Assembly: GCA_963772595.1 (NCBI GenBank)
Contig: CAVYXZ010000013.1
Coordinates: forward strand, 310,001-374,000
Source: CAVYXZ01 sp963772595
Lineage (GTDB): Bacteria; Chloroflexota; Anaerolineae; Aggregatilineales; Phototrophicaceae
Reading direction: 5' to 3'
DNA: 64,000 nucleotides
In this document: positions 7,570 through 15,290 of the stretch, piece by piece
Layout of the letters: every line of letters begins with the position of its first letter
Position numbering within the stretch: the first letter of the stretch is position 1
Program-made: the position numbers and the translations under genes
The notes under the pieces: model-generated
The model's database searches: none
Seen by the model: the letters and a program-made list of their open reading frames with translations, nothing else
What the model was told of the DNA's origin: nothing

Positions 7570-8865
7570 TCACGGTGTGTCGCGCAGTGATTCGACCAGT
7601 TCTTTAGCCCGTTCCAGGCGAATGTTGCCTTCGTCGATCATGGTCTGGACGATGCGTGGTACGAGATCGCCGGATGCGCCTGCCGCGATGGCCAACTGCT
7701 TGGCGTGCAGGCTCATGTGGCCGCGCTGGATGCCTTCAGTCGCCAGCGCCCGGATCGCGCCCAGATTCTGCGCCAGACCGACCGCCGCAATGACCTCAGC
7801 CAACTGCCGTGCTCTTTCGATTCCCATGATTTTGAGCGCGACTTGCGCCGTCGGATGGGTGCGCGTGGCACCGCCGACAATGCCGACTGCCATCGGCAGT
7901 TCGATGCGCCCGTGCAGATTGCCGTCGTCGTCCTGCCACCAGTGGGTCAGGCTGGTATATTGACCACTGCGCGCGGCAAAGGAATGCGCCCCGGCCTCGA
8001 TAGCGCGCCAGTCGTTGCCTGTGGCGATCACCACCGGATCGATTCCGTTCAAGATGCCTTTGTTGTGGGTGGCCGCACGATATGGATCGACTTCGGCGAA
8101 GACGCCTGCCTCAACAATCGCTTTGACGACCTCAGGGCCGGACAGAGATTCGGTCGCCAGTTCCGCTGCTGGGATCATGCCCTCGGCGCGGGCCTTGCGC
8201 TGATCGGCAAGATTGCTGAGGATGCGCAGGTTGACGCGCCCGCCGGTAATCTGCTCGATGCGTGGGGCCAGTTTTTCGAGCGTCGTATTGATCGCATTCG
8301 CGCCCATAGCGTCCTGGCAGTCGTAGTGCAGGTGCATTACCAGCATGGGGCCGATGGCGGTGTCGGGGAAGGGGCGCAGTTGAATATCGCGTGCGCCGCC
8401 ACCCACCCGAATCATCACCGGGTCGATGGTGTTGGCCTCGTCGATGAGTTGATCGCGCTGGTCGAGAAGCGCCTGTGCCGCGGTCTCCACATCATCGAGA
8501 TCGACAATTTGAATCTGGCCGATCATGATCGATTCGTCGCTGGACGCGCTGAAGCCGCCACCTGCTCGAAACAAGCGTGCGGCGTTGCTGGCGGCTGCCA
8601 CGACCGATGGCTCTTCAATCACCATTGGCACCAGGTAGTCACGCTGGTTGACGAGAAAATTGGTTGCAATCCCGATTGGCAGGCCAAACGTGCCGATGAC
8701 ATTTTCAATCATGTGATCGGCCTGGGCAGTATCCAATCCGGCCTCGCCGGTCAGGACAGCGTGCTCCTGCGGGCTGAGATTGGCCCAACGGGCGACGATA
8801 GCGGCCCGCTCGGCGGCGGTGTGTTTGTAAAATCCTGAAAGTCGTGATGTCTGTTGTTCTGTCAT
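7570..8865 (-). CDS. Class II hydroxymethylglutaryl-CoA reductase
   Basis: 431 residues from the ATG at 8865 (a GTG nine bases upstream is possible). Interconverts HMG-CoA and mevalonate with NAD(P)H. It closely resembles the soluble class II enzymes of the Pseudomonas mevalonii type: Glu-Asn-Val-Ile-Gly-Thr-Phe, the catalytic Glu in Glu-Glu-Pro-Ser, Asp-Ala-Met-Gly-Ala-Asn, the catalytic Lys in Thr-His-Asn-Lys-Gly-Ile, Asp in Gly-Asn-Asp-Trp, and the C-terminal His in Ser-Leu-His-Ala-Lys. There is no membrane segment. Linkage to HMG-CoA synthase argues for isoprenoid biosynthesis rather than mevalonate breakdown. Cofactor preference cannot be read here. Confidence 0.95.
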   Translation of the reverse strand: MTEQQTSRLSGFYKHTAAERAAIVARWANLSPQEHAVLTGEAGLDTAQADHMIENVIGTFGLPIGIATNFLVNQRDYLVPMVIEEPSVVAAASNAARLFRAGGGFSASSDESIMIGQIQIVDLDDVETAAQALLDQRDQLIDEANTIDPVMIRVGGGARDIQLRPFPDTAIGPMLVMHLHYDCQDAMGANAINTTLEKLAPRIEQITGGRVNLRILSNLADQRKARAEGMIPAAELATESLSGPEVVKAIVEAGVFAEVDPYRAATHNKGILNGIDPVVIATGNDWRAIEAGAHSFAARSGQYTSLTHWWQDDDGNLHGRIELPMAVGIVGGATRTHPTAQVALKIMGIERARQLAEVIAAVGLAQNLGAIRALATEGIQRGHMSLHAKQLAIAAGASGDLVPRIVQTMIDEGNIRLERAKELVESLRDTP

Positions 8866-8980
8866 GGCTCTCACTTTATCAGCCTGAAGCTGTCAATTGC
8901 TATCAGATTGGTGAAAAATGGTACAAATCCGGCGCTGACCGGGCCGCAAACCGTCGTTGACAGGCTCTGTGCTTGATCTT

Positions 8981-9772
8981 ATGCTGTTGCTCATGCGATC
9001 TCTTATCATCCTCGTATTCTGCTGCACGCTGCTCATCTATGGTCCCAGCCTGGCGCAGGACGGGCCGTCGGGCGATGGCACGATACGGCAGATTCGGGTG
9101 CCGATTCTAATGTACCACTACGTCAGCCCGCTGCCCGCTGATGCCGACGCGCTTCGCTATGATCTGACTGTTGAGCCGCCGGTCTTTGCCGCGCACATGC
9201 AGTATCTGGCCGATCAAGGCTATGCGATTATTTCCCTGGACGCTGTCTATGACGCTTTGATGTACGGTACGCCGCTGCCTGCAAAACCGCTGGTGCTGAC
9301 CTTTGATGATGGCTACCGCGACCATTACGACTATGTGTTTCCGATCCTCCAGCAGCACGGCTTCACAGCCACGTTTTTTGTTATCACCGGGCGGGCGGAT
9401 AATGCTGACCCGGCGCATCTGTCCTGGGAACAGATTGACGAGATGGCGCGGGCCGGGATGCACATGGAAGTGCATACCAAGTCTCACGTCAGCCTGGAGG
9501 GCCGTGACCGCGATTTTCTCATCTATGAGCTGCTGGGGAGCCGTGAAAGCCTGAAAGCTCACACGGGGGTGGATGCGCTGATGCTCGCGTACCCTGCCGG
9601 GCGCTACGACGCGCTCACGCTGGAGGTCGCCGACGAACTGGGCTTCCATCTGGCCGTCACGACTCAACCGGGCGCGACTCAGGATTCATCACGACGCCTT
9701 GAACTTTCGCGGCTGCGAGTCAGCCACGATACCGGCGTCTCTGGATTGGCCTATCTACTGCGCAGTAGTTAA
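8981..9772 (+). CDS. Secreted polysaccharide deacetylase (NodB homology)
   Basis: About 263 residues from the ATG at 8981; a TTG at 8957 and an ATG at 8993 are alternatives. An N-terminal hydrophobic segment, ending near Ser-Leu-Ala-Gln, is a signal peptide or anchor. The NodB domain follows, with Met-Tyr-His-Tyr-Val, the metal-binding Thr-Phe-Asp-Asp-Gly-Tyr, and His-Thr-Lys-Ser-His (His-x3-His). These residues bind a divalent metal and deacetylate N- or O-acetylated glycans such as peptidoglycan or chitin. The later Leu-Ala-Tyr-Pro-Ala-Gly-Arg-Tyr matches the next family motif. The natural substrate is not shown by the sequence. Confidence 0.9.
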   Translation: MLLLMRSLIILVFCCTLLIYGPSLAQDGPSGDGTIRQIRVPILMYHYVSPLPADADALRYDLTVEPPVFAAHMQYLADQGYAIISLDAVYDALMYGTPLPAKPLVLTFDDGYRDHYDYVFPILQQHGFTATFFVITGRADNADPAHLSWEQIDEMARAGMHMEVHTKSHVSLEGRDRDFLIYELLGSRESLKAHTGVDALMLAYPAGRYDALTLEVADELGFHLAVTTQPGATQDSSRRLELSRLRVSHDTGVSGLAYLLRSS

Positions 9773-10033
9773 TCAGGCAGGATTTTGCTGCCGAGGAAAT
9801 AAGTCGAGCCAGACCATATACAGCAGGGTCAGCGGCAGCATCGTCGTTGCGAAATAGATGATCCCATAATACTGGATCGAGGTCGCGTGGGCCAGCACCG
9901 GCGTAATGATCGGCGGCAGTGATATGCTTGGGAGAAGCGTGAAGCCGACGGTGATAATGCCGTAGGCGGTCAAAAATCCCAGGATGATCGACGCCACCCA
10001 AACGATGATTCGCTTGACGGTCAAAGAGGACAT
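9773..10033 (-). CDS. Small membrane protein, two hydrophobic helices
   Basis: 86 residues with an N-terminal Lys-Arg followed by a long hydrophobic segment (about residues 8-35) and a second one (about residues 52-76), then a short polar tail rich in Pro, Arg and Gln. I do not recognise a family. It converges on the polysaccharide deacetylase, meeting it stop to stop with no spacer. No catalytic residues stand out. It is judged coding because of the membrane pattern and lack of a competing ORF. Confidence 0.55.
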   Translation of the reverse strand: MSSLTVKRIIVWVASIILGFLTAYGIITVGFTLLPSISLPPIITPVLAHATSIQYYGIIYFATTMLPLTLLYMVWLDLFPRQQNPA

Positions 10034-10240
10034 GAATTATCTCCTGCTGCGAGTTTACCCGGCAGCATTGTAACCCGATTGGGGGATGCTTAGCAAGTAA
10101 TGATTTTCACAAGGGCGGCTAAGCTCGTAGCCAAAATCGGACAAAGCTGTTACACTTTGGCCGTTGCTTTTATGGATAAGGTATTCAATAATGTACACTG
10201 TGTCTAAGACTTTCGCAGGCTAAGGGAAGGATCAGGATAC

Positions 10241-11452
10241 ATGGCCGATTTATTTGACAAGATTGAATCTGACAAGCAAATCAAACGGGTGAAAGAAGCC
10301 CAATCGATTGGGATTTATCCGTATTTTCGCGCGCTGAGCGATTCCGAAGGGACTACAGCGGTTATTGATGGCAAAGAGGTCGTCATGCTGGGGTCCAATA
10401 ATTACCTGGGGCTGACCACCGACCCGCGTGTGCGCCAGGCGATGATTGAGGCAGTCGAACGCTATGGCACGAGTGTCACCGGGTCGCGCTTTCTGAACGG
10501 TACGCTGGAACTGCACCTGGAACTGGACCACCGGCTGGCGAAATTCGTCGGCAAAGAAGCGGCGGTCGTCTTCCCGACCGGCTACCAGACCAACGTCGGC
10601 ACCATCGAATTGATCGTCGGCAAGGACGATTTCGTCATCGTCGATAAGGACGATCACGCTAGCATCGTCGATGGCGCGATTATGGCGCGCGGTGAGATGA
10701 AGCGCTTCCGGCATAACAATGCCGACAGCCTGGACCAGATGCTGAGCAGTCTGCCGCCAGAATCAGGCAAGCTGGTGGTGGTGGATGGCGTCTACAGCAT
10801 GATGGGCGATCTCGCGCCGCTGCCCGAACTGGTGGAGATCTGCAAGCGGCACGGCGCGCGCATTATGGTGGATGATGCGCATGGCATAGGTGTGACCGGC
10901 GGCGGACGCGGCACGGCGGCGCATTATGGCCTGACCGATGAAGTGGACCTGATTATGGGGACCTTCAGCAAGAGCTTCGCCTCGATTGGTGGCTTTATCG
11001 CCGGAGACGCGGACGTGATCCACTTTATTCAGCACAAAGCGCGCTCGCTGATATTCTCGGCCTCGCTGCCTGCCCCTAATGCTGCGACGGTGTTGAAGGC
11101 GCTGGACATCATCGAGAGTGAACCAGAACACGTCGAGAACCTGTGGCGCAACGCGAACTACATGCGCGAGGGGCTTCAGGCGATGGGTTACAACACCGGC
11201 CCCAGCAACACGCCCATTATCCCGGTCATTCTGGGCCAGGATTTCCAGGTCGGGCTGGCATGGCACGCGCTGATCGAAGAAGGCGTCTACACCAACCCGG
11301 TCGTGCCGCCTGCGACACCGCCGAACGCCGGGCTGCTGCGCACCAGCTACACCGCGACGCACCAGCAGACGCACCTGGACAAAGCGCTCCAGGCTTTCAA
11401 GGTAGTCGGCGAGCGCCTGGACTTCATCCCGGCTTCGGAAGCAGTCTCGTAA
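10241..11452 (+). CDS. PLP-dependent alpha-oxoamine synthase, serine palmitoyltransferase-like
   Basis: 403 residues of fold-type I PLP enzyme. The family (KBL, BioF, HemA, serine palmitoyltransferase) condenses an amino acid with an acyl-CoA and releases CO2. Gly-Ser-Asn-Asn-Tyr-Leu-Gly-Leu is at 51-58, Gly-Ser-Arg-Phe-Leu-Asn-Gly-Thr at 81-88, the PLP-stacking His at 139, Val-Asp-Asp-Ala-His-Gly at 210-215, and the Schiff-base Lys at 244 in Thr-Phe-Ser-Lys-Ser. The N-terminal Ile-Tyr-Pro-Tyr-Phe-Arg and the Thr-Thr-Asp-Pro-Arg stretch resemble bacterial serine palmitoyltransferases more than KBL or BioF, so a sphingoid or related long-chain base product is possible. No biotin, threonine-degradation or haem genes lie nearby. 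A good ribosome-binding site (AAGGATCAGG) precedes the ATG. Confidence 0.85.
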   Translation: MADLFDKIESDKQIKRVKEAQSIGIYPYFRALSDSEGTTAVIDGKEVVMLGSNNYLGLTTDPRVRQAMIEAVERYGTSVTGSRFLNGTLELHLELDHRLAKFVGKEAAVVFPTGYQTNVGTIELIVGKDDFVIVDKDDHASIVDGAIMARGEMKRFRHNNADSLDQMLSSLPPESGKLVVVDGVYSMMGDLAPLPELVEICKRHGARIMVDDAHGIGVTGGGRGTAAHYGLTDEVDLIMGTFSKSFASIGGFIAGDADVIHFIQHKARSLIFSASLPAPNAATVLKALDIIESEPEHVENLWRNANYMREGLQAMGYNTGPSNTPIIPVILGQDFQVGLAWHALIEEGVYTNPVVPPATPPNAGLLRTSYTATHQQTHLDKALQAFKVVGERLDFIPASEAVS

Positions 11453-11475
11453 AATCCGGGTCAATCCTGTTCATT

Positions 11476-11507
11476 GACATCCCGTGCGCTTTGCGGGATG
11501 TTTTTAT
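11476..11507 (+). terminator. Rho-independent terminator after the oxoamine synthase
   Basis: An eight-base stem, ACATCCCG at 11477-11484 with CGGGATGT at 11494-11501, encloses a nine-base loop and is followed by a T-rich run. It separates the oxoamine synthase from the J-domain protein gene. Confidence 0.88.
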
Positions 11508-11555
11508 TTCGAGTGGTAAAATATGGGGATTACAGACCGGAACTGAGGCAGTGCG

Positions 11556-12323
11556 ATGCGTTTCGACATTCATAAAGTGCGAACCTATCTCATCAACGAA
11601 TTCAACGAGGCTACCGATACGGTCGCTCGCATCGACCATGACGGCACAGACATCATTCTCCTGGAACTGTATTCGGGCGAGGCAGTCATCGTGCATCTGG
11701 TGGATCGTGTAATGTCGATAGGCGAGATCCGCGACACACTGAGTGAGAACACGGTCGCCAAACGGCACAGTCTGTTCATCCTTTGGAGCGACATGCTGCT
11801 GCCCCAGGAGAACCGCGATCACGTGCCGGAAGACTGGATGGAAGTCCTGATGACGCTGTATCAGGGCAAAATCTACGGCTATGATTCCTATGGCCCTTAC
11901 GCCTCGGTCTTCCCAGTCTATTTTCGCAATAAGGGCAGCGGGCTTGAGTATTACGTGACCTATGGCAACGCCATAGATGCGGTACATCTACGCTGCGACA
12001 CGGTTCACATGGATACTCGCTATCTCAAGGGTTTCTATCGCATCGCCGATTTCAGTGCTCAAGCAGCGGGGTCCAGCAAACGACGGACGCAGGGTGAGCG
12101 GCAGGGACCGCCGTTGAACTTCCATCGCAATTCGCTGGCGGCCTATTTTGCCGTGCTGGAGATTCCGTCCACCTCAGATCGGGGCGCGGTGCGGCGCGCC
12201 TATTACCAACTGGCCCGGCGCTATCATCCGGACATCAACGATTCGCCCGATTCAACGCTGCGGATGCAGCAGATCAACGAGGCGTACAAGCGCATTATGG
12301 AGCAGTTCGAGAAGGACGCTTAG
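11556..12323 (+). CDS. J-domain protein with a novel N-terminal domain
   Basis: 255 residues. The C-terminal part (about 190-250) is a J domain: Tyr-Phe-Ala-Val-Leu-Glu-Ile, Ala-Tyr-Tyr-Gln-Leu-Ala-Arg-Arg-Tyr, the diagnostic His-Pro-Asp, and Gln-Ile-Asn-Glu-Ala-Tyr. Such domains stimulate the ATPase of DnaK. Residues 1-165 form a separate alpha/beta domain with no family that I recognise (it contains Leu-Phe-Ile-Leu-Trp-Ser-Asp and a Tyr-rich block Tyr-Gly-Tyr-Asp-Ser-Tyr-Gly-Pro-Tyr). There is no Gly/Phe region or zinc domain, so it is a type III (specialised) co-chaperone that probably recruits Hsp70 to one substrate. The formimidoyltransferase gene follows after three bases. Confidence 0.82.
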   Translation: MRFDIHKVRTYLINEFNEATDTVARIDHDGTDIILLELYSGEAVIVHLVDRVMSIGEIRDTLSENTVAKRHSLFILWSDMLLPQENRDHVPEDWMEVLMTLYQGKIYGYDSYGPYASVFPVYFRNKGSGLEYYVTYGNAIDAVHLRCDTVHMDTRYLKGFYRIADFSAQAAGSSKRRTQGERQGPPLNFHRNSLAAYFAVLEIPSTSDRGAVRRAYYQLARRYHPDINDSPDSTLRMQQINEAYKRIMEQFEKDA

Positions 12324-12326
12324 CTC

Positions 12327-13184
12327 GTGGCCCTGGTGGAATGTGTGCCGAATTTCTCTGAAGGACGGCGGGACGACGTCATCGCGGCGATTGTCGCGGC
12401 GATTGAGGCGGTGCCCGGCGTGACCCTGCTGGATTTACACCGTGATGCCGATCACAACCGCTGTGTCGTGACCTTTGCCGGGGAGCCGGAGGCGGTCGTC
12501 GAGGGAGCCTTTGCCGGGGTCGCCTGTGCTATCGAGCGCATCGACCTGGACAGGCATCAGGGTCAGCATCCGCGTATCGGGGCTGCTGACGTAGTGCCCT
12601 TTGTGCCGTTGGAGGGAGTCACGCTGGAAGACTGCGCTGCTTTGGCACGCAAACTGGGTCAGCGCGTGGGGACAGAGCTTCAAATTCCGGTCTACCTCTA
12701 CGAAGCGGCAGCCAGCCGTCCCGAACGTGTCAATCTGGCGAATCTACGGCGTGACGGCTACGAAGGCTTAAAGACAGCAATTGTCACAGACCCGGACTGG
12801 CAGCCGGATTTTGGCCCGGCAAAGCTGGGTAAGGCTGGAGCTACCGCCATCGGTGCGCGTCCACCGCTCATCGCCTACAATATCTACCTGACGACCGACG
12901 ACGTCGAAATCGCCCGCAAGATTGCGGAAACCGTCCGTTATTCCAGTGGGGGACTGGCTTACGTCAAGGCGCTGGGCTTGCTGGTGCAGGGCCGGGCGCA
13001 GGTCTCGATGAATCTGACCGATTACCGGCAGACCCCGCTGGCGCAAGTGGTCGAATTTGTCCGGCGTGAGGCGGCCCGTTATGGCACCGCGATTCATTCC
13101 TCAGAACTGGTCGGTTTGATCCCGCAGGACGCTTTGTTCGAGGCAGCGCAGATGGTACCTCCAACTGGACAATCTGCAGTCTGA
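12327..13184 (+). CDS. Glutamate formimidoyltransferase, C-terminus frameshifted
   Basis: Transfers the formimino group of N-formimino-L-glutamate to tetrahydrofolate (histidine breakdown). It begins with the hallmark Glu-Cys-Val-Pro-Asn-Phe-Ser-Glu-Gly-Arg and has His-Arg-Asp-Ala-Asp-His-Asn-Arg and Gln-His-Pro-Arg-Ile-Gly-Ala. The GTG start at 12327 lies three bases after the J-domain gene. The written frame ends early. At about 13152 a +1 shift exposes the conserved Trp-Tyr-Leu-Gln-Leu and a Val-Leu-Glu-Glu-Arg-Leu tail in the next frame, so the true end lies near or beyond 13200. In that frame the first stop is at 13366, deep in the convergent epimerase gene, so a second small error is likely. 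The cyclodeaminase domain of FtcD is absent. Confidence 0.9.
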   Translation: MALVECVPNFSEGRRDDVIAAIVAAIEAVPGVTLLDLHRDADHNRCVVTFAGEPEAVVEGAFAGVACAIERIDLDRHQGQHPRIGAADVVPFVPLEGVTLEDCAALARKLGQRVGTELQIPVYLYEAAASRPERVNLANLRRDGYEGLKTAIVTDPDWQPDFGPAKLGKAGATAIGARPPLIAYNIYLTTDDVEIARKIAETVRYSSGGLAYVKALGLLVQGRAQVSMNLTDYRQTPLAQVVEFVRREAARYGTAIHSSELVGLIPQDALFEAAQMVPPTGQSAV

Positions 13185-13217
13185 TTCCGTGCTGGAAGAA
13201 CGTCTGCGCCGCCGCGA

Positions 13218-14180
13218 TCAATCCAGGCTGACTTTACCCTCGGCCAGCGCCTGCTTGAAATGTGCAATCGTGCTGGCGACACCCTCGTCGAGCGGCGTAA
13301 AGGGCAGGGTGCCAATCGCCTCGACCAGTGCCGTATCCACCGTGCCATCCGGCAGAGCCAGCGCCTGATCCTCGAAGGTGATCTGACCCTTCATGTCGGG
13401 CGCTGCGGCTTCAATCGCGGCCACGATCTCCTTCATGTGGGCGACGCTGCCGCCCAGATTGTAAACTGCTGCCCCGTCGAACCCGGCGCGCGCGGCCTGA
13501 ATGAATATCTTCGCCACGTCGTCCACATACTGGAAGCCGTTATAGCCGCCATAGCTGATGTGGTAAGCCTGACCTGCCGCCGCGGACAGCATGGCTTTGG
13601 TCGGCGTAGAGGTCATGCCCTGGTCGCGTCCCGGCCCATAGATGGTATAAGGGCGCAGGCCGATGCTGCTGATGCTGTCATCCTGATAGTAAATGTCGGC
13701 GGTACCTTCGTTGGCGCGTTTGTAGACCCCGTAGAGATTGCGCGGGTTGAGCTTGACATCGGAGCCGACCAGGCGCTCTTCATAGTCCTCAGGGCCGCCG
13801 AAGACGGCGACGCTGCTGGCATAGACCAGGGGAATGCCGCCCAGCTTCTTGACCGATTCAAAGATGTTGACCGTGCCCACGACATTGACTCGTGCGCCCA
13901 GCGGCGGGTTGGCTTTGCAGAAGGGCACTTGCAGCGCGGCCAGATGAATGACATGCGTCGCGCCCTCCATCGCGGTCTGCACAGCGTCCAGATCCGTGAT
14001 GTCGCCGGCGACAAAATTCACCCGGTCGATTTCATCGTCGCTCATAATCAGGCGCAGACGATGATCGCTGCTGCCCAGGTCATAAACGACGACCTCGGCC
14101 CCTTGCTGTATCAGATTGCGCGTGACCCAGGCTCCTAAACAGCCCAGCGCGCCGGTTACGAAAAATCGTTCCTGACTCAT
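13218..14180 (-). CDS. NAD-dependent epimerase/dehydratase
   Basis: 320 residues from the ATG at 14180. Extended SDR fold: Val-Thr-Gly-Ala-x-Gly-Cys-Leu-Gly near the N-terminus binds NAD, followed by Asp-Ile-Thr-Asp-Leu, His-Leu-Ala-Ala, Tyr-Ala-Ser-Ser-Val-Ala-Val-Phe-Gly, and the catalytic Tyr-x3-Lys in Tyr-Gly-Val-Tyr-Lys. These enzymes epimerise or dehydrate nucleotide sugars or oxidise sugars. The gene reads in frame with the upstream Gfo/Idh gene, giving an apparent 689-residue fusion. A single extra base at 14217 explains this better: without it the upstream gene stops at 14192, eleven bases before this ATG, and GGAAA serves as a ribosome-binding site. It belongs to the minus-strand sugar operon. 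Confidence 0.87.
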   Translation of the reverse strand: MSQERFFVTGALGCLGAWVTRNLIQQGAEVVVYDLGSSDHRLRLIMSDDEIDRVNFVAGDITDLDAVQTAMEGATHVIHLAALQVPFCKANPPLGARVNVVGTVNIFESVKKLGGIPLVYASSVAVFGGPEDYEERLVGSDVKLNPRNLYGVYKRANEGTADIYYQDDSISSIGLRPYTIYGPGRDQGMTSTPTKAMLSAAAGQAYHISYGGYNGFQYVDDVAKIFIQAARAGFDGAAVYNLGGSVAHMKEIVAAIEAAAPDMKGQITFEDQALALPDGTVDTALVEAIGTLPFTPLDEGVASTIAHFKQALAEGKVSLD

Positions 14181-14191
14181 TGTCTTATTTC

Positions 14192-15287
14192 CTAATCCAG
14201 ATGTCCTGCTGGTAAATCCAATCGGCAGCGCCGCCGGACGTTCTACGGTGCTGGTGAGGGGAATGTGCTTCCCGCTCAGTGAGGCTTCGTCGAAGGCCAG
14301 CATGGTATCCAACACGTGATAGGCGAGCTGGCCGCTGGCACGCTGTGGCCGACCCGTCGTGATCGCATAGGCCATATCGGCGGTGCCGATGCCGCGCCCG
14401 ACCGTAGCGCTGTGCGTCAATGGGACTTCGGACCATTCTTTTTCGTCGGCTCGGCGCACGTAGACCTGCCCATCAAAGCGATTGGGGTCTGGCACGACCA
14501 TCGAGCCTTCGGTGCCATACACCTCGATGCGCGGCAGATTGTGTGACCAGACGTCAAAGCTCATGATGATGGTTGCCAGCGCCCCACTGGCATATTCGAT
14601 CACGCCGGTGAGATGTGTGCTGACATCTACGTCAATGATCTGGCCGAAGTTCGGCTGGCTGGTAACACGGCGCTGCTTGAAGCTCTTCTTGGTCAGCCCT
14701 GTGACCCGTTTGGCTGGCCCCAGCAGATGCACCAGGGCGGTCAGATAATAGGGTCCCATGTCGAGCATCGGGCCGCCGCCCGCTTTGTAGTAAAACTCCG
14801 GGTTGGGGTGCCAATGCTCGTGCCCGTGCCCGACCATGAAGGCTGTCGCCGCCACCGGATCGCCAATCAGGCCGTCATCCAGCACTTTGCGCGCCGTTTG
14901 CAGGCCACCACCCAGAAAGGTATCTGGCGCGGAGCCGACATGCAGCCCTTTGTCCTGCGCCGCTTGCAGCACCTTCTGTCCATTTTCACGCACCAGCGCA
15001 AAGGGCTTTTCGGCATAGGGATGCTTGCCTGCCGCAATCGCCGCCAGATCGACCTCGACATGCACCTGCGGGATAGTCAGGTTGAGGACGATCTGAATAT
15101 CGGGATCGGCTAGCAGTTGATCGACCGAGACCGCCGGGACGCCGTACTGCGCGCCCTTTTGCTGAGCGACTTCTGGCTTAATGTCTGCGCAAGCAGCCAG
15201 CTCCAGAATTTCGAATTGGGCGCAGCCTTTGAAGTACTGGTCGCTGATGTTGCCGCAGCCAATGATGCCAACTTTTACTTTATCCAT
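14192..15287 (-). CDS. Gfo/Idh/MocA family oxidoreductase (copy A), frameshift at its end
   Basis: NAD(P)-dependent sugar or inositol oxidoreductase. The Rossmann motif Gly-Ile-Ile-Gly-Cys-Gly-Asn-Ile-Ser is at the N-terminus, the family Glu-Lys-Pro motif appears as Ala-Glu-Lys-Pro-Phe-Ala-Leu, and Gly-Gly-Gly-Pro-Met-Leu-Asp-Met-Gly-Pro-Tyr-Tyr lies in the C-terminal domain. It is a close paralogue of the gene just upstream (copy B), separated by three bases, which indicates a tandem duplication. As written, the frame runs on into the epimerase. Dropping one base near 14217 gives a C-terminus (Leu-Pro-Ile-Gly-Leu-Pro-Ala-Gly-His-Leu-Asp) that aligns with the end of copy B, and 364 residues in total. 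Confidence 0.88.
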
Positions 15288-15290
15288 TGT

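Noticed and set aside
7705..8838. A 377-residue open frame antisense to HMG-CoA reductase
   Set aside because: Shadow of the reductase gene in a GC-rich region; no family features and no start context.
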